Positions 41,015 through 49,804 of a stretch of 64,000 nt of DNA are shown piece by piece. Both the position numbers and the translations under genes were made by a program. Within the stretch, counting starts at the first letter, position 1, and each line of letters opens with the position of its first letter. The DNA is from Caballeronia megalochromosomata (GTDB lineage Bacteria > Pseudomonadota > Gammaproteobacteria > Burkholderiales > Burkholderiaceae). The DNA is taken from contig LRBF01000229.1 of the NCBI GenBank assembly GCA_001580565.1, forward strand, positions 62,001-126,000, given 5' to 3'. The notes under the pieces were generated by a model. That model ran no database searches and was not told where the DNA came from. It worked only from the letters and a program-made list of their open reading frames with translations.

Positions 41015-42016
41015 TCAGTTCTTCTCCGCCACCACCTGATCGAACGTTCCGCCATCGGCGAAATGCGTCTGCTGCGCCTTTTGCCAGCTTCCGAACATCT
41101 GCTCGACGGTGAATGTCTTCAGCGGCCTGAATTCGCTCGCATGCTTCGCGAGCACGTCGGCGTTGCGCGGCCGCAGATGATGCTGCGCGATGATCTCCTG
41201 CGCCGCGGGCGTGAACAGGAAGTCGAGATACGCCTGTGCCTCCTTGCGCGTGCCGCGCTTGTCCACCACCTTGTCCACGATCGACACCGGCGGCTCCGCG
41301 AGCAGACTCACCGACGGATACACCGCCTCGAAATCCTTCGCGCCCGGACCTGCGCTCATCAGACCGACTTCATTCTCGAACGTCACGAGCACATCGCCGA
41401 TGCCGCGCTGCGTGAAGGTCGTCGTCGCGCCGCGTCCGCCCGTATCGAGCACGGGCACGTTCCTGAAGACGGCCTTCTCGAAGTCCTGCGCCTGCGCGTC
41501 CGATGCGCCCTGCTGCTTCTTGTAGCCCCACGCCGCGAGATACGCGTAGCGCCCGTTACCCGATGTCTTCGGGTTCGCGATCACCACCTGCACGCCGGGC
41601 CGCGCGAGGTCGCTCCAGTCCCGGATGTTCTTCGGGTTGCCCTTGTGGACGAGAAACACCATCGTCGTCGTATAGGGCGCGCTGGCGTCCGGCAGACGGC
41701 TGCGCCAGTTGGCGGGGACGAGCTGGCCACGCTCGGCGAGCAGGTCGATGTCGTTGGGCTGATTCATCGTCACGACATCCGCCTGCAGCCCCTGTGTCAC
41801 CGACAACGCCTGCGCGCTCGATGCGCCATGCGACTGCCGCACCGATACCGTCTCGCCGGTCTTCTTCTTGTAATCCGCGACGTAGGCCGCGTCGATGTCC
41901 TTGTAGAGTTCGCGCGTCACGTCGTAGGACACGTTGAGCAGCGTCGTGTCCGCCTGCGCGATGCTCGCCGCGATGCCGAGCGCAACGGTGATGACCAGCT
42001 TTTTATGGACCGCCAT
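41015..42016 (-). CDS. sbp: sulfate/thiosulfate ABC substrate-binding protein
   Basis: 333 residues from ATG 42016 (GGAG upstream). A signal peptide ends ASIAQAD, followed by LLNVSYDVTRELYKDIDAAYVADYKKKTG, QSHGASSAQALSV and YAYLAAWGY, the segments that hold sulfate by main-chain and Ser contacts in Sbp proteins. It delivers sulfate to the CysTWA importer. No permease genes are adjacent, so it works with a transporter encoded elsewhere. It may be sulfur-starvation induced, like other sulfur genes in this window. Confidence 0.9.
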   Translation of the reverse strand: MAVHKKLVITVALGIAASIAQADTTLLNVSYDVTRELYKDIDAAYVADYKKKTGETVSVRQSHGASSAQALSVTQGLQADVVTMNQPNDIDLLAERGQLVPANWRSRLPDASAPYTTTMVFLVHKGNPKNIRDWSDLARPGVQVVIANPKTSGNGRYAYLAAWGYKKQQGASDAQAQDFEKAVFRNVPVLDTGGRGATTTFTQRGIGDVLVTFENEVGLMSAGPGAKDFEAVYPSVSLLAEPPVSIVDKVVDKRGTRKEAQAYLDFLFTPAAQEIIAQHHLRPRNADVLAKHASEFRPLKTFTVEQMFGSWQKAQQTHFADGGTFDQVVAEKN

Positions 42017-42051
42017 TTTTTCTCCAGAGACAGGGTTCGAACCATACAACG

Positions 42052-42075
42052 AACAAAGGCCGCCCAAAGGCGGCC
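42052..42075 (-). terminator. terminator after the hydrolase gene
   Basis: GGCCGCC/GGCGGCC 7-bp stem with a 4-nt loop (42058-42075), then TTTGTT on the minus strand. It separates the alpha/beta hydrolase from the downstream binding-protein gene. Confidence 0.6.
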
Positions 42076-42107
42076 ATGCTTGCTTCACACATCCTCGCGC
42101 TGCGACT

Positions 42108-42734
42108 TCAACCGTATGCGCGGCGTTGCTCCTCTTCGTATTCCGGCGCGGCACGGCGCGCGAGCGTCTCGACGAAATGCTTCGCGAGCGGCCACGGCCC
42201 GAATCCGGCCGATGTATTGATATGCCCCGCATCGCCCAGATTCACGAACGCGCTGTTCCAGCGCTGCGCGAGCGTGCGTGCGTCGTCGAGCGGCATCCAC
42301 GGATCAGTCTGGCTGCCGACGACGAGCGAAAGCGTATCGAGGCGGCGCGCGGTGAATGCGCCCGCGAAGAGGAACTTCGCGGGACTCGCCGGCGCGACGA
42401 ACAGCACGCCCTTGACGTTCGCGGCATGCGCATGAAAAGCGCCCGCGTGCGATAGCGCATGCGCCGTCGCGAGACATCCGAAGCTATGCGCCGCGATGAC
42501 GACAGGCCCCTCGATGCCCGCGAGCACGTCGCGCACGGCGTCGCTCCAGATGGCGAGATTCGGCGTATTCCAGTCGCGTTGCTCGACGCGCCGCGCGCCG
42601 GGCATCTCGCGTTCGAGCCAGCTCTGCCAGTGCGCATCCTCGCTGCCGTACAGGCCGGGCACGGTCACGAGCGTGACTGGCGGCAGAGACGAAAAGCCCG
42701 ACGTTCCTGCGTCCCGCGCGTTGCGCTCATTCAT
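42108..42734 (-). CDS. RBBP9/YdeN-type alpha/beta serine hydrolase
   Basis: 208 residues from ATG 42734 (GAGG upstream). PVTLVTVPGLYGSEDAHWQSWLE begins the RBBP9/YdeN family; the nucleophile elbow AHSFGCLA (Ser about 89), an Asp in QTDPWMP and the His in DAGHINTSAGFG complete the catalytic triad. These small hydrolases have no well-defined substrate. It is a single transcription unit divergent from the GntR gene. Confidence 0.88.
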   Translation of the reverse strand: MNERNARDAGTSGFSSLPPVTLVTVPGLYGSEDAHWQSWLEREMPGARRVEQRDWNTPNLAIWSDAVRDVLAGIEGPVVIAAHSFGCLATAHALSHAGAFHAHAANVKGVLFVAPASPAKFLFAGAFTARRLDTLSLVVGSQTDPWMPLDDARTLAQRWNSAFVNLGDAGHINTSAGFGPWPLAKHFVETLARRAAPEYEEEQRRAYG

Positions 42735-42846
42735 CTTCGATCCTCGCTCGACCCGAACTAGCCAGGCTCCATTCTCGGGCAGCGCGCCGGCGCGGCTAAC
42801 CAATATTTCGTCATTTGTTTATGGCGATGCCGCCGGGGCACGCCGC

Positions 42847-42852
42847 TATAAT
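42847..42852 (+). promoter_or_regulatory. -10 box of the GntR gene
   Basis: A perfect TATAAT lies 38 bp before the gntR ATG. No good -35 is present at 17 bp (GCGATG), suggesting an activator-dependent or weak promoter. Confidence 0.4.
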
Positions 42853-42890
42853 CGCAACTCGAAGCGACCGCCTCCTTCCTGCCCTCTCTC

Positions 42891-43697
42891 ATGCCTACCC
42901 GTCGCCCGTCCGTCTCGCTCGATTCACACGTTCCGCTCTACACGCAAATCAAGGACGTGTTGCGCACAGGCATTCTCGATGGCGGCTATCCGCCGATGAG
43001 CCGCATGCCCTCCGAAAGCGAGCTGATGGCGATGTATGAGGTCAGCCGCATCACGATCCGCCAGGCGCTCGGCGATCTGCAAAAGGAAGGGCTGATCTTC
43101 AAGGTGCATGGCAAGGGCTCATTCGTGTCGCAGCCGAAGGCGTTTCAGAACGTGACCTCGTTGCAGGGTTTCGCGGAGGCGATGTCGGAGAGCGGGCACG
43201 AGATCATCAACCGCGTCGTGCAATTTCACATCGCGCCCGCGCCCGCGGAAGTCGCGGCGCAGCTCGGTCTCGCTGAAGGCGCGAGCGTCGTCGAGATTCA
43301 TCGTGTGCGTCTGCTCAATCGCTCGCCCGTTTCGTACGAAGTGACGTTTCTGCCCGAGGCAATCGGCAAACGCCTGAAGCGCGCGGAACTCGCGACGCGC
43401 GACATCTTCCTGATGCTGGAAAACGACTGTGCCATGCCGCTCGGTCACGCGGATCTCGCGATCGACGCCATCGCGGCCGCGCCGGACATCGCGGATGCGC
43501 TCGATGTGAAGAAAGGCGCGCCGCTCCTGCGCATCGAGCGCCTCACGCACGATGCCGAGGGCAACCCCGTCGACTTCGAATACCTCTATTTCCGCGGCGA
43601 TACATTTCAGTATCGGCTGCGCATCGATCGCGAGCGCCCGGCCGCCGGCGCGCCGCGCGTTATTCGAAACAGGCAGAAGCAAAGCAAAAACAATTGA
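42891..43697 (+). CDS. GntR-family regulator (HutC/UTRA type)
   Basis: 268 residues. The N-terminal winged helix (PLYTQIKDVLRTGILDGGYPPMSRMPSESELMAMYEVSRITIRQALGDLQKEGLI) is of GntR type and the C-terminal half is a UTRA ligand domain starting near VTSLQGFAEAM. It is the natural regulator of the flavoprotein/ABC operon that starts 69 bp downstream, where a matching palindrome is found. The effector is unknown. Confidence 0.88.
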   Translation: MPTRRPSVSLDSHVPLYTQIKDVLRTGILDGGYPPMSRMPSESELMAMYEVSRITIRQALGDLQKEGLIFKVHGKGSFVSQPKAFQNVTSLQGFAEAMSESGHEIINRVVQFHIAPAPAEVAAQLGLAEGASVVEIHRVRLLNRSPVSYEVTFLPEAIGKRLKRAELATRDIFLMLENDCAMPLGHADLAIDAIAAAPDIADALDVKKGAPLLRIERLTHDAEGNPVDFEYLYFRGDTFQYRLRIDRERPAAGAPRVIRNRQKQSKNN

Positions 43698-43735
43698 TTC
43701 CCGCGCGCTTCGCGTGCTTCTAGAATCTGGTCGTA

Positions 43736-43751
43736 ACTTGTCATAACAAGT
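43736..43751. promoter_or_regulatory. GntR operator before the flavoprotein operon
   Basis: ACTTGT-CATA-ACAAGT, a perfect 6+4+6 palindrome with TAA flanks, 15 bp before the flavoprotein ATG and close to a TAGAAT -10-like box at 43721. It is a good candidate site for the adjacent GntR protein. Confidence 0.55.
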
Positions 43752-43765
43752 AAAGATTCCAGATC

Positions 43766-45502
43766 ATGCAGACCCACGAACTCGAATACGACATCGTCGT
43801 CGTCGGCGGCGGCACGGCCGGTCCGATGGCCGCCATCAAGGCAAAGCAGCAGGACCCGAGCCTGCGCGTGCTGCTCATCGACAAGGCGCACGTGAAGCGC
43901 AGCGGCGCAATCTCGATGGGCATGGACGGCCTGAACAACGCCATCATTCCCGGCCACGCGACGCCCGAGCAGTACACGAAGGAAATCACCGTGGCGAACG
44001 ACGGCATCGTCAATCAGGCCACGATTTACGCGTACGCGCGCCACAGCTTCACGACGATCGAGGAACTCGACCGTTGGGGCGTGAAGTTCGAGAAGGATCA
44101 CACCGGCGACTATGCGGTGCGCAAGGTGCATCACATGGGCGCCTACGTGTTGCCGATGCCCGAAGGCCATGATGTCAAGAAGGTGCTGTACCGGCAGTTG
44201 AAACGAGCGCGTGTGGAAATCACGAATCGCGTCGTCGCGACGCGCCTGCTGAACGGCCCGAACGGTGAAATCGCGGGCGTGATGGGCTTCGATTGCCGCA
44301 GCGCCGACTTCTATGTGATTCGTGCGAAAGCCGTGATCCTCTGCTGCGGCGCCGCCGGTCGACTGGGATTGCCCGCATCGGGTTACCTCATGGGCACCTA
44401 CGAGAACCCGACCAACGCCGGCGACGGCTACGCGATGGCGTATCACGCGGGCGCGGAACTCTCGAATCTCGAATGCTTCCAGATCAATCCGCTCATCAAG
44501 GATTACAACGGTCCGGCGTGCGCATATGTGACGGGTCCGCTCGGCGGCTATACCGCCAATGGCAAGGGCGAGCGCTTCATCGAATGCGATTACTGGAGCG
44601 GGCAAATGATGTGGGAGTTCTATCAGGAACTCCAGAGCGGCAACGGCCCGGTGTTCCTGAAACTCGATCATCTCGCGGAAGAAACCATTCAGACGATCGA
44701 AACGATCCTGCATACCAACGAGCGGCCCAGCCGCGGACGCTTTCACGCACGACGCGGCAATGACTATCGCACGCGCATGATCGAGATGCATATTTCGGAG
44801 ATCGGTCTTTGCAGCGGTCACAGCGCATCGGGCGTATGGGTCGACGAGCACGCGCGCACTTCCGTGCAGGGCCTGTACGCAGCGGGCGACATGGCCGCCG
44901 TGCCGCATAACTACATGCTCGGCGCGTTCACCTACGGCTGGTTCGCAGGTGTCGATGCGGCCTCGCATGTTGCGGGCCGCGCATTGCCGGCGCTCGATGC
45001 AGCGCAGGTCGCGCGCGAACGCGATCGCATTTTCGCGCCGCTGTCGCGCGAACACGGCCTGCCGCCCGCGCAGGTCGAATACAAGCTGCGCCGTTTCGTC
45101 AACGACTATCTGCAGCCGCCCAAGGTCACGCGGCGCATGGAGATCGGTCTGCAACGCTTCGCGGAGATTCGCGAGGACATCGAGCGTCTCGCCGCCGCCG
45201 ATCCGCACGAGCTGATGCGTGCCGCAGAAGTCGCCGCGATTCTCGATTGCGCCGAGATGGCCGCGCGCGCATCGCTCTTTCGCACCGAGAGCCGCTGGGG
45301 TCTTTATCACCATCGCGTCGATTATCCCGAGCGCAACGACGACGAATGGTTCTGCCATGCCCATCTGAAGAAAGATGCCACGGGGCGCATGACCTCGTTC
45401 AGGAAGCCCGTGGAACCGTACGTGGTTCCCGTCGACGAGTCCGAGCGCGGCGCGTATTCGCGTCTGCGCGTGGCTCGCACATCGCAGCCGGTCGCTGCAT
45501 AG
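43766..45502 (+). CDS. AprA/SdhA-type flavoprotein of unknown function
   Basis: 578 residues. The FAD-binding dinucleotide motif is VVGGGTAGPMAA; QINPLIKDYNGPACAYVTGPLGG and the AYGWFAGVDAASHVAGR-like C-terminal segment are shared with fumarate reductase and adenylylsulfate reductase alpha subunits. The key catalytic residues of APS reductase cannot be confirmed by eye. The next gene is a small two-cluster ferredoxin, as AprB is to AprA. The genomic context, an ABC importer and a HEAT protein, points to oxidation or reduction of an imported (perhaps sulfur) compound. Confidence 0.8.
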   Translation: MQTHELEYDIVVVGGGTAGPMAAIKAKQQDPSLRVLLIDKAHVKRSGAISMGMDGLNNAIIPGHATPEQYTKEITVANDGIVNQATIYAYARHSFTTIEELDRWGVKFEKDHTGDYAVRKVHHMGAYVLPMPEGHDVKKVLYRQLKRARVEITNRVVATRLLNGPNGEIAGVMGFDCRSADFYVIRAKAVILCCGAAGRLGLPASGYLMGTYENPTNAGDGYAMAYHAGAELSNLECFQINPLIKDYNGPACAYVTGPLGGYTANGKGERFIECDYWSGQMMWEFYQELQSGNGPVFLKLDHLAEETIQTIETILHTNERPSRGRFHARRGNDYRTRMIEMHISEIGLCSGHSASGVWVDEHARTSVQGLYAAGDMAAVPHNYMLGAFTYGWFAGVDAASHVAGRALPALDAAQVARERDRIFAPLSREHGLPPAQVEYKLRRFVNDYLQPPKVTRRMEIGLQRFAEIREDIERLAAADPHELMRAAEVAAILDCAEMAARASLFRTESRWGLYHHRVDYPERNDDEWFCHAHLKKDATGRMTSFRKPVEPYVVPVDESERGAYSRLRVARTSQPVAA

Positions 45503-45513
45503 GAGAGAAGAAC

Positions 45514-45759
45514 ATGGCCCTCGTGCCCCGCGAAGCGCGACTGCGCTCAAGCCTCCCCGTGATGATCGACGAAGACAAGTGCATCGCCGACAAGGGCTGC
45601 ACGGTCTGCATCGACGTCTGCCCGATGGACCTGCTCGCGATCGACCCCGACACCGGCAAGGCCTTCATGAAGTTCGACGAATGCTGGTACTGCATGCCCT
45701 GCGAGCGCGATTGTCCGACCAATGCCGTGCATGTCGACATTCCCTATCTTCTTCGATGA
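45514..45759 (+). CDS. 4Fe-4S ferredoxin-like protein (AprB-like)
   Basis: 81 residues with an AGGAGAG ribosome site, 11 bp after the flavoprotein. Two Cys sets (CIADKGCTVCIDVC and CWYCMPCERDC) can hold two [4Fe-4S] clusters, one with unusual spacing (CxxxxxC, CxxC). Such subunits pass electrons to or from the flavoprotein partner. The C-terminal tail of AprB is absent, so it is a shorter relative. Confidence 0.85.
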   Translation: MALVPREARLRSSLPVMIDEDKCIADKGCTVCIDVCPMDLLAIDPDTGKAFMKFDECWYCMPCERDCPTNAVHVDIPYLLR

Positions 45760-45773
45760 CAAGGACTCGTCTC

Positions 45774-47180
45774 ATGAAAAGAACGCTATCTTTCGCGCTC
45801 ATGGCCGCGCTCTTCGCGGGTGCGGCGCACGCGGAAACGATCAGAATCGCCATCGGCACACAGGACACGACGATCAACACCGCGGCAGGCGGCGCCTTGA
45901 TCCGCGAACTGCATCTGCTCGACAAATACTTGCCGCACGAGGGCAAATACAAGGACGCGCAATACGACATCCAATGGAAGAACTTCACGAGCGGCGCGCC
46001 CATCACGAACGAAATGGTCGCGGGCAAGCTCGACTTCGGTTCGATGGCGGATTTCCCCGGCGTGCTGAACGGCGTCGCGAACCAGAAGGCGGGCAAGAGC
46101 AGCATCTTCATCAGCGTGCTCTCGGGCAGCGTGCGCGGCAGCGGCAACGGCATCGTCGTGCCGGCGGATTCACCGGCGCAGTCCATTGCCGATCTGAAGG
46201 GCAAGACCATTTCGGTCCCGTTCGCCTCGACGGCGCACGGCATGTTGCTGCGCGCCGTCGCCGCGCAAGGATGGGATCCCGAGCGCGACGTGAACATCGT
46301 CACGCAAGCACCCGAAGTGGCCGGTCCCGCATTGCAGACGCGCAAGATCGACGCGCATGCCGACTTCGTGCCCTTCGCCGAACTGTTCCCGTATCGCGGC
46401 TTCGCGCGAAAGATCTACGACGGCTCGCAGGCCGGATCGGCGACGCTGCACGGCACGCTCGTCGAGAAGGACTATGCGCAGAAGTATCCGGAGGTCGTCG
46501 TCGCCTATCTGCGCGCGGCGATCGAAGCGAATCGCCTGCTCGCGGCCGAGCCCGAGAAGTACAGCGAGCTGATTGCGAAGGTGACCGGCATCGAGCCTGA
46601 AGTCGATTACCTGTTTCATGGACCGCTCGGCCTGCAGACCCGCGACCTGACGTGGAAGCCCGAATATCGCAAGGCCGTGCAGACTTCGTTCGACACGCTC
46701 AAGCTGCTCAAACGCGCGGACGGCGATCTGAACGCGAACACGTTCATCGACGACAGTTACCTGCGCGCCGCCTTCAAGGCCGAACATCTCGACTACGAGG
46801 CCGCGCTCAAAAACTATGCGCCGACGCCGCTCGTCGCGAACGACGCGCTGACCGGCAAGCCGATCGCGAAGACGGATCGCGTCGCGCAAATCTGGGTGCG
46901 CGGCGAAGCAACGGTGCGCAGCTATGCGTCGCCGGAAGAAGCCGTGCGCGAACTGGCCGCGCTCGAACGCGACGGCAGGCAGGTGCGCGCGTTCTACGCG
47001 CAGGATCGCGAAAGCGGCATCAAGCTGCTCGGCAATCAGGCATGGTTTGCACGGACCGGCGACGGCCAGTTGAACGCGTTCCTGTTGAAGGACCGCGCGC
47101 AAGCCTGGGCAAGCGCGCACAGCGGACAGGTGCTCGATTTCGCCGCCGCGCGCCAGCCGACCGCGCTCGCCAACCGCTGA
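45774..47180 (+). CDS. ABC substrate-binding protein (NitT/TauT type)
   Basis: 468 residues from ATG 45774 with AAGGA 8 bp upstream; ATG 45756 overlapping the ferredoxin stop is an alternative. The signal peptide ends GAAHAE. Features of nitrate/sulfonate/taurine binding proteins follow: TIRIAIGTQDT, GKLDFGSMADFPG and a PFASTAHGMLLR block. It is longer than SsuA (about 320) by a 100-residue C-terminal extension. The ligand is unknown; a sulfonate-like or aromatic acid is suggested by the family. Confidence 0.85.
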   Translation: MKRTLSFALMAALFAGAAHAETIRIAIGTQDTTINTAAGGALIRELHLLDKYLPHEGKYKDAQYDIQWKNFTSGAPITNEMVAGKLDFGSMADFPGVLNGVANQKAGKSSIFISVLSGSVRGSGNGIVVPADSPAQSIADLKGKTISVPFASTAHGMLLRAVAAQGWDPERDVNIVTQAPEVAGPALQTRKIDAHADFVPFAELFPYRGFARKIYDGSQAGSATLHGTLVEKDYAQKYPEVVVAYLRAAIEANRLLAAEPEKYSELIAKVTGIEPEVDYLFHGPLGLQTRDLTWKPEYRKAVQTSFDTLKLLKRADGDLNANTFIDDSYLRAAFKAEHLDYEAALKNYAPTPLVANDALTGKPIAKTDRVAQIWVRGEATVRSYASPEEAVRELAALERDGRQVRAFYAQDRESGIKLLGNQAWFARTGDGQLNAFLLKDRAQAWASAHSGQVLDFAAARQPTALANR

Positions 47181-47187
47181 GGCGATC

Positions 47188-48003
47188 ATGGCGACGCTCG
47201 CATACTCCACGCCATCGCTGCTGCAATCACGCGTCGCGCGCGCCGGCGTGCAGTGGGCGTCACTCGCGTCGTGCCTCGTGCTCTGGCATCTCGCGACGAC
47301 GCATCACTGGAACCTCGGCATCGTCACGTTCGAGAATGTGCCGACGCCCGCCGATACGCTCGCGGCCATCGTCGATCTCGTGCACTCGCCCAAGCTGCTT
47401 GCGGATCTCGCGAGCAGCGTGAGACGCATCGCGGCGGGCTATCTCGCGGCCGCGATGAGCGGCGTCGCGTTCGGACTCGCAATCGGCCGCTCGCAATGGA
47501 CGCGTCTTGCGCTGCTCACGCCGCTCGAAGTCTTGCGGCCGATACCGGCCGTTGCATGGATACCGCTCGCGATCCTGATGTTTCCTTCCTCCGAAATGTC
47601 GATGATCTTCATCACGTTCACCGGCGCGTTCTTTCCGATCCTGCTCGGCACGATTCACGGCGTCGAAGGCGTCGAGCCGCGGCTCGTATCGTCGGCGCGC
47701 AGTCTCGGCGCGGGCCGTCGCGTGATCCTGCGTGAGGTGATCCTGCCGGGTGCGGCGCCCGCGATCGTCACCGGTCTCGCCATCGGCATGGGCACGTCAT
47801 GGTTCTGTCTCGTGACCGCCGAAATGATCTCGGGACAATTCGGCATCGGTTACTACACGTGGCAGTCGTACACGGTGCAACGCTATCCCGATGTCGTCGT
47901 CGGCATGTTGCTGATCGGTCTTCTCGGCATGGGGAGCAGCGCGCTCGTGCGCATCGCCGGCACGCGTCTCACGCCGTGGCTCGCGGCAGGGAGGCGTCGA
48001 TGA
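47188..48003 (+). CDS. ABC transporter permease (SsuC/TauC type)
   Basis: 271 residues with about 6 helices. The EAA loop is seen as EPRLVSSARSLGAGRRVILREVILPGAAPAIVTGL, which couples to the ATPase. It is 7 bp after the binding protein and overlaps the ATPase gene by ATGA, so the importer is one unit. Confidence 0.88.
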   Translation: MATLAYSTPSLLQSRVARAGVQWASLASCLVLWHLATTHHWNLGIVTFENVPTPADTLAAIVDLVHSPKLLADLASSVRRIAAGYLAAAMSGVAFGLAIGRSQWTRLALLTPLEVLRPIPAVAWIPLAILMFPSSEMSMIFITFTGAFFPILLGTIHGVEGVEPRLVSSARSLGAGRRVILREVILPGAAPAIVTGLAIGMGTSWFCLVTAEMISGQFGIGYYTWQSYTVQRYPDVVVGMLLIGLLGMGSSALVRIAGTRLTPWLAAGRRR

Positions 48004-48830
48004 GCGCGGGCCGCATCGATCTCGAAGCACTCGGTATCACGCTGGGCGAAGGCGCGAGCGCATTCACCGCCGTGCGCGACGTGAACGCGGTCATCGAACC
48101 GGGCGAATTCGTCTGCATTCTCGGGCCGTCGGGATGCGGCAAGTCGACCTTGCTCGCCGCGCTGGCGGGACACGTCACGCCGAACTCGGGGCGCGCGACG
48201 CTCGATGGCCGACCCATCGACGGACCGCATCCCGAGCGCGGCATGGTGTTTCAGCAGCACACGCTGCTGCCGTGGCGCAAGACGCTCGATAACGTCGCGT
48301 TCGGTCTGAAGATGCGCGGTGTGGGCAAGCGCGAGCGGCATCGCCGTGCGCGCGCGTTGCTGGATCGTGTCGGGCTCGGTGCGTTCGCGGATCGTTATCC
48401 CGCGCAACTGTCGGGCGGCATGCAACAACGCGCGGAGATTGCGCGCGCGATGCTCAACGAGCCACGCGTGCTGTTGATGGACGAGCCCTTCGGCGCGCTC
48501 GACGCGCAGACACGCGCGATGATGCAATCGCTTCTGCTCGACGTGTGGAGCGAACGCCGGCCGACCGTCGTGTTCGTCACGCACGATATCGACGAAGCGC
48601 TCTTCCTCGCCGATCGCATTCTCGTGATGAGCCGTAGTCCGGGCACGGTGCTCGAAGAACTGCGCGTGCCGTTCGCGCGTCCGCGTGAACGCGAGCTCGT
48701 CATGGAGCCAGCGTTCGTCGCGTTGAAGCGCCGTTGTCTCGCGTTGCTCAGGCATCAGCTTGCGGGCACGTCCATCACGTCGAACGACGCGCCCGCGCGC
48801 ATCGACATCTCACACTCGGTCTTTTCATGA
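48000..48830 (+). CDS. ABC transporter ATPase (SsuB/TauB type)
   Basis: 276 residues from ATG 48000, overlapping the permease stop. Walker A is GPSGCGKST, the signature LSGGMQQRAEIARA, Walker B VLLMDEPFGALD and the His switch VTHDIDEA. It powers uptake through the adjacent permease. A longer frame to 47799 lies inside the permease gene and is not used. Confidence 0.92.
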   Translation: MSAGRIDLEALGITLGEGASAFTAVRDVNAVIEPGEFVCILGPSGCGKSTLLAALAGHVTPNSGRATLDGRPIDGPHPERGMVFQQHTLLPWRKTLDNVAFGLKMRGVGKRERHRRARALLDRVGLGAFADRYPAQLSGGMQQRAEIARAMLNEPRVLLMDEPFGALDAQTRAMMQSLLLDVWSERRPTVVFVTHDIDEALFLADRILVMSRSPGTVLEELRVPFARPRERELVMEPAFVALKRRCLALLRHQLAGTSITSNDAPARIDISHSVFS

Positions 48831-49804
48831 CGCATACCCATCCCCTTTTCGATGCCATTGACGATAATGCGCTCGCCGCGCGCTTCATCGATGACGACGC
48901 CGCCGTGCGGCGCCTTGCCGTGATCGAAGCCGCCGATCTCGAAGACGAAGCGTGGCTGCCTTTTCTCGCCCATGCACTGCGTCACGACGCGGATGCGGAT
49001 GTGCGTCGCACGGCTGCGCAACGTCTCGGCGCGTGGGACACGGACGAAGCCGTCGATGCGCTGTGCGCCGCGCTCGCCGACAGCGATACGGGCACGCGCG
49101 AAGCCGCCGCCGAAAGCCTCACGGCGTTGAAGGATCCCGTTGCGGGCGCTCGCCTGCTGCCCCATTTCGCCACCGCCGATGCGTTCACGCGCGCCGCGCT
49201 GCTGCGCGCACTGCGTGAGTTGCGCTTGCCCGAAGCGGCCGGGCCCGCGTTGACGGCGCTGGCGGATGCATCGCCGGTCGTGAGGCGCGAAGCGGTCGGC
49301 GTCCTCGGATGGCTGCGTCATACGCATGCTCTCGAACACCTGACGCAGCTCGCGCGCGCCGATACATCGGTCGATGTGCGGCACGTCGCTGTCGGCGCGC
49401 TCGGCTTCGCCACGGACGACAGCGTGCTCGCAACGTTGACGCACGCGCTGTCGGACGAAGAATGGCGCGTACGGGAAGAAGCTGCCGCGACGCTCGGCAA
49501 GCTGCGTCTCGTTGCGGCGCGCAGCGCGCTCGAAAGCGCGCTCGCCGACGACTACTGGCAAGTCACGTTGCAGGCGGCGCGCGCGCTCGGGCGATTGCGC
49601 GATGCCGCAAGCACGCATGCCGTGTCGGAATTGCTGACCTTTCCGATCAGCAACGTGCGCAAGGAAGCGGCGCTCGCGCTCGGCGAACTCGGCAATATCG
49701 ATGCGCTTGCCGTCCTCGAAGCGGCACTCGGTGACGGCGATCCGGAAGTGCGCAAGGCCGCGCGTATCGCGATTGCGCAGATCGGCGAGCGGTGCGCGTC
49801 ATAG
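48827..49804 (+). CDS. HEAT-repeat (PBS-lyase type) protein
   Basis: 325 residues made almost entirely of about 9 HEAT-like repeats of 30 residues with the pattern DxxVRxxAxxxLG; examples are DADVRRTAAQRLG, SPVVRREAVGVLG and SNVRKEAALALGELG. There is no signal peptide. HEAT solenoids bind proteins or cofactors; in this operon it may act as an assembly or scaffold factor for the flavoprotein/ferredoxin pair. The start overlaps the ATPase stop. It ends convergently with the tarD gene by a 6-bp overlap. Confidence 0.85.
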   Translation: MTHTHPLFDAIDDNALAARFIDDDAAVRRLAVIEAADLEDEAWLPFLAHALRHDADADVRRTAAQRLGAWDTDEAVDALCAALADSDTGTREAAAESLTALKDPVAGARLLPHFATADAFTRAALLRALRELRLPEAAGPALTALADASPVVRREAVGVLGWLRHTHALEHLTQLARADTSVDVRHVAVGALGFATDDSVLATLTHALSDEEWRVREEAAATLGKLRLVAARSALESALADDYWQVTLQAARALGRLRDAASTHAVSELLTFPISNVRKEAALALGELGNIDALAVLEAALGDGDPEVRKAARIAIAQIGERCAS

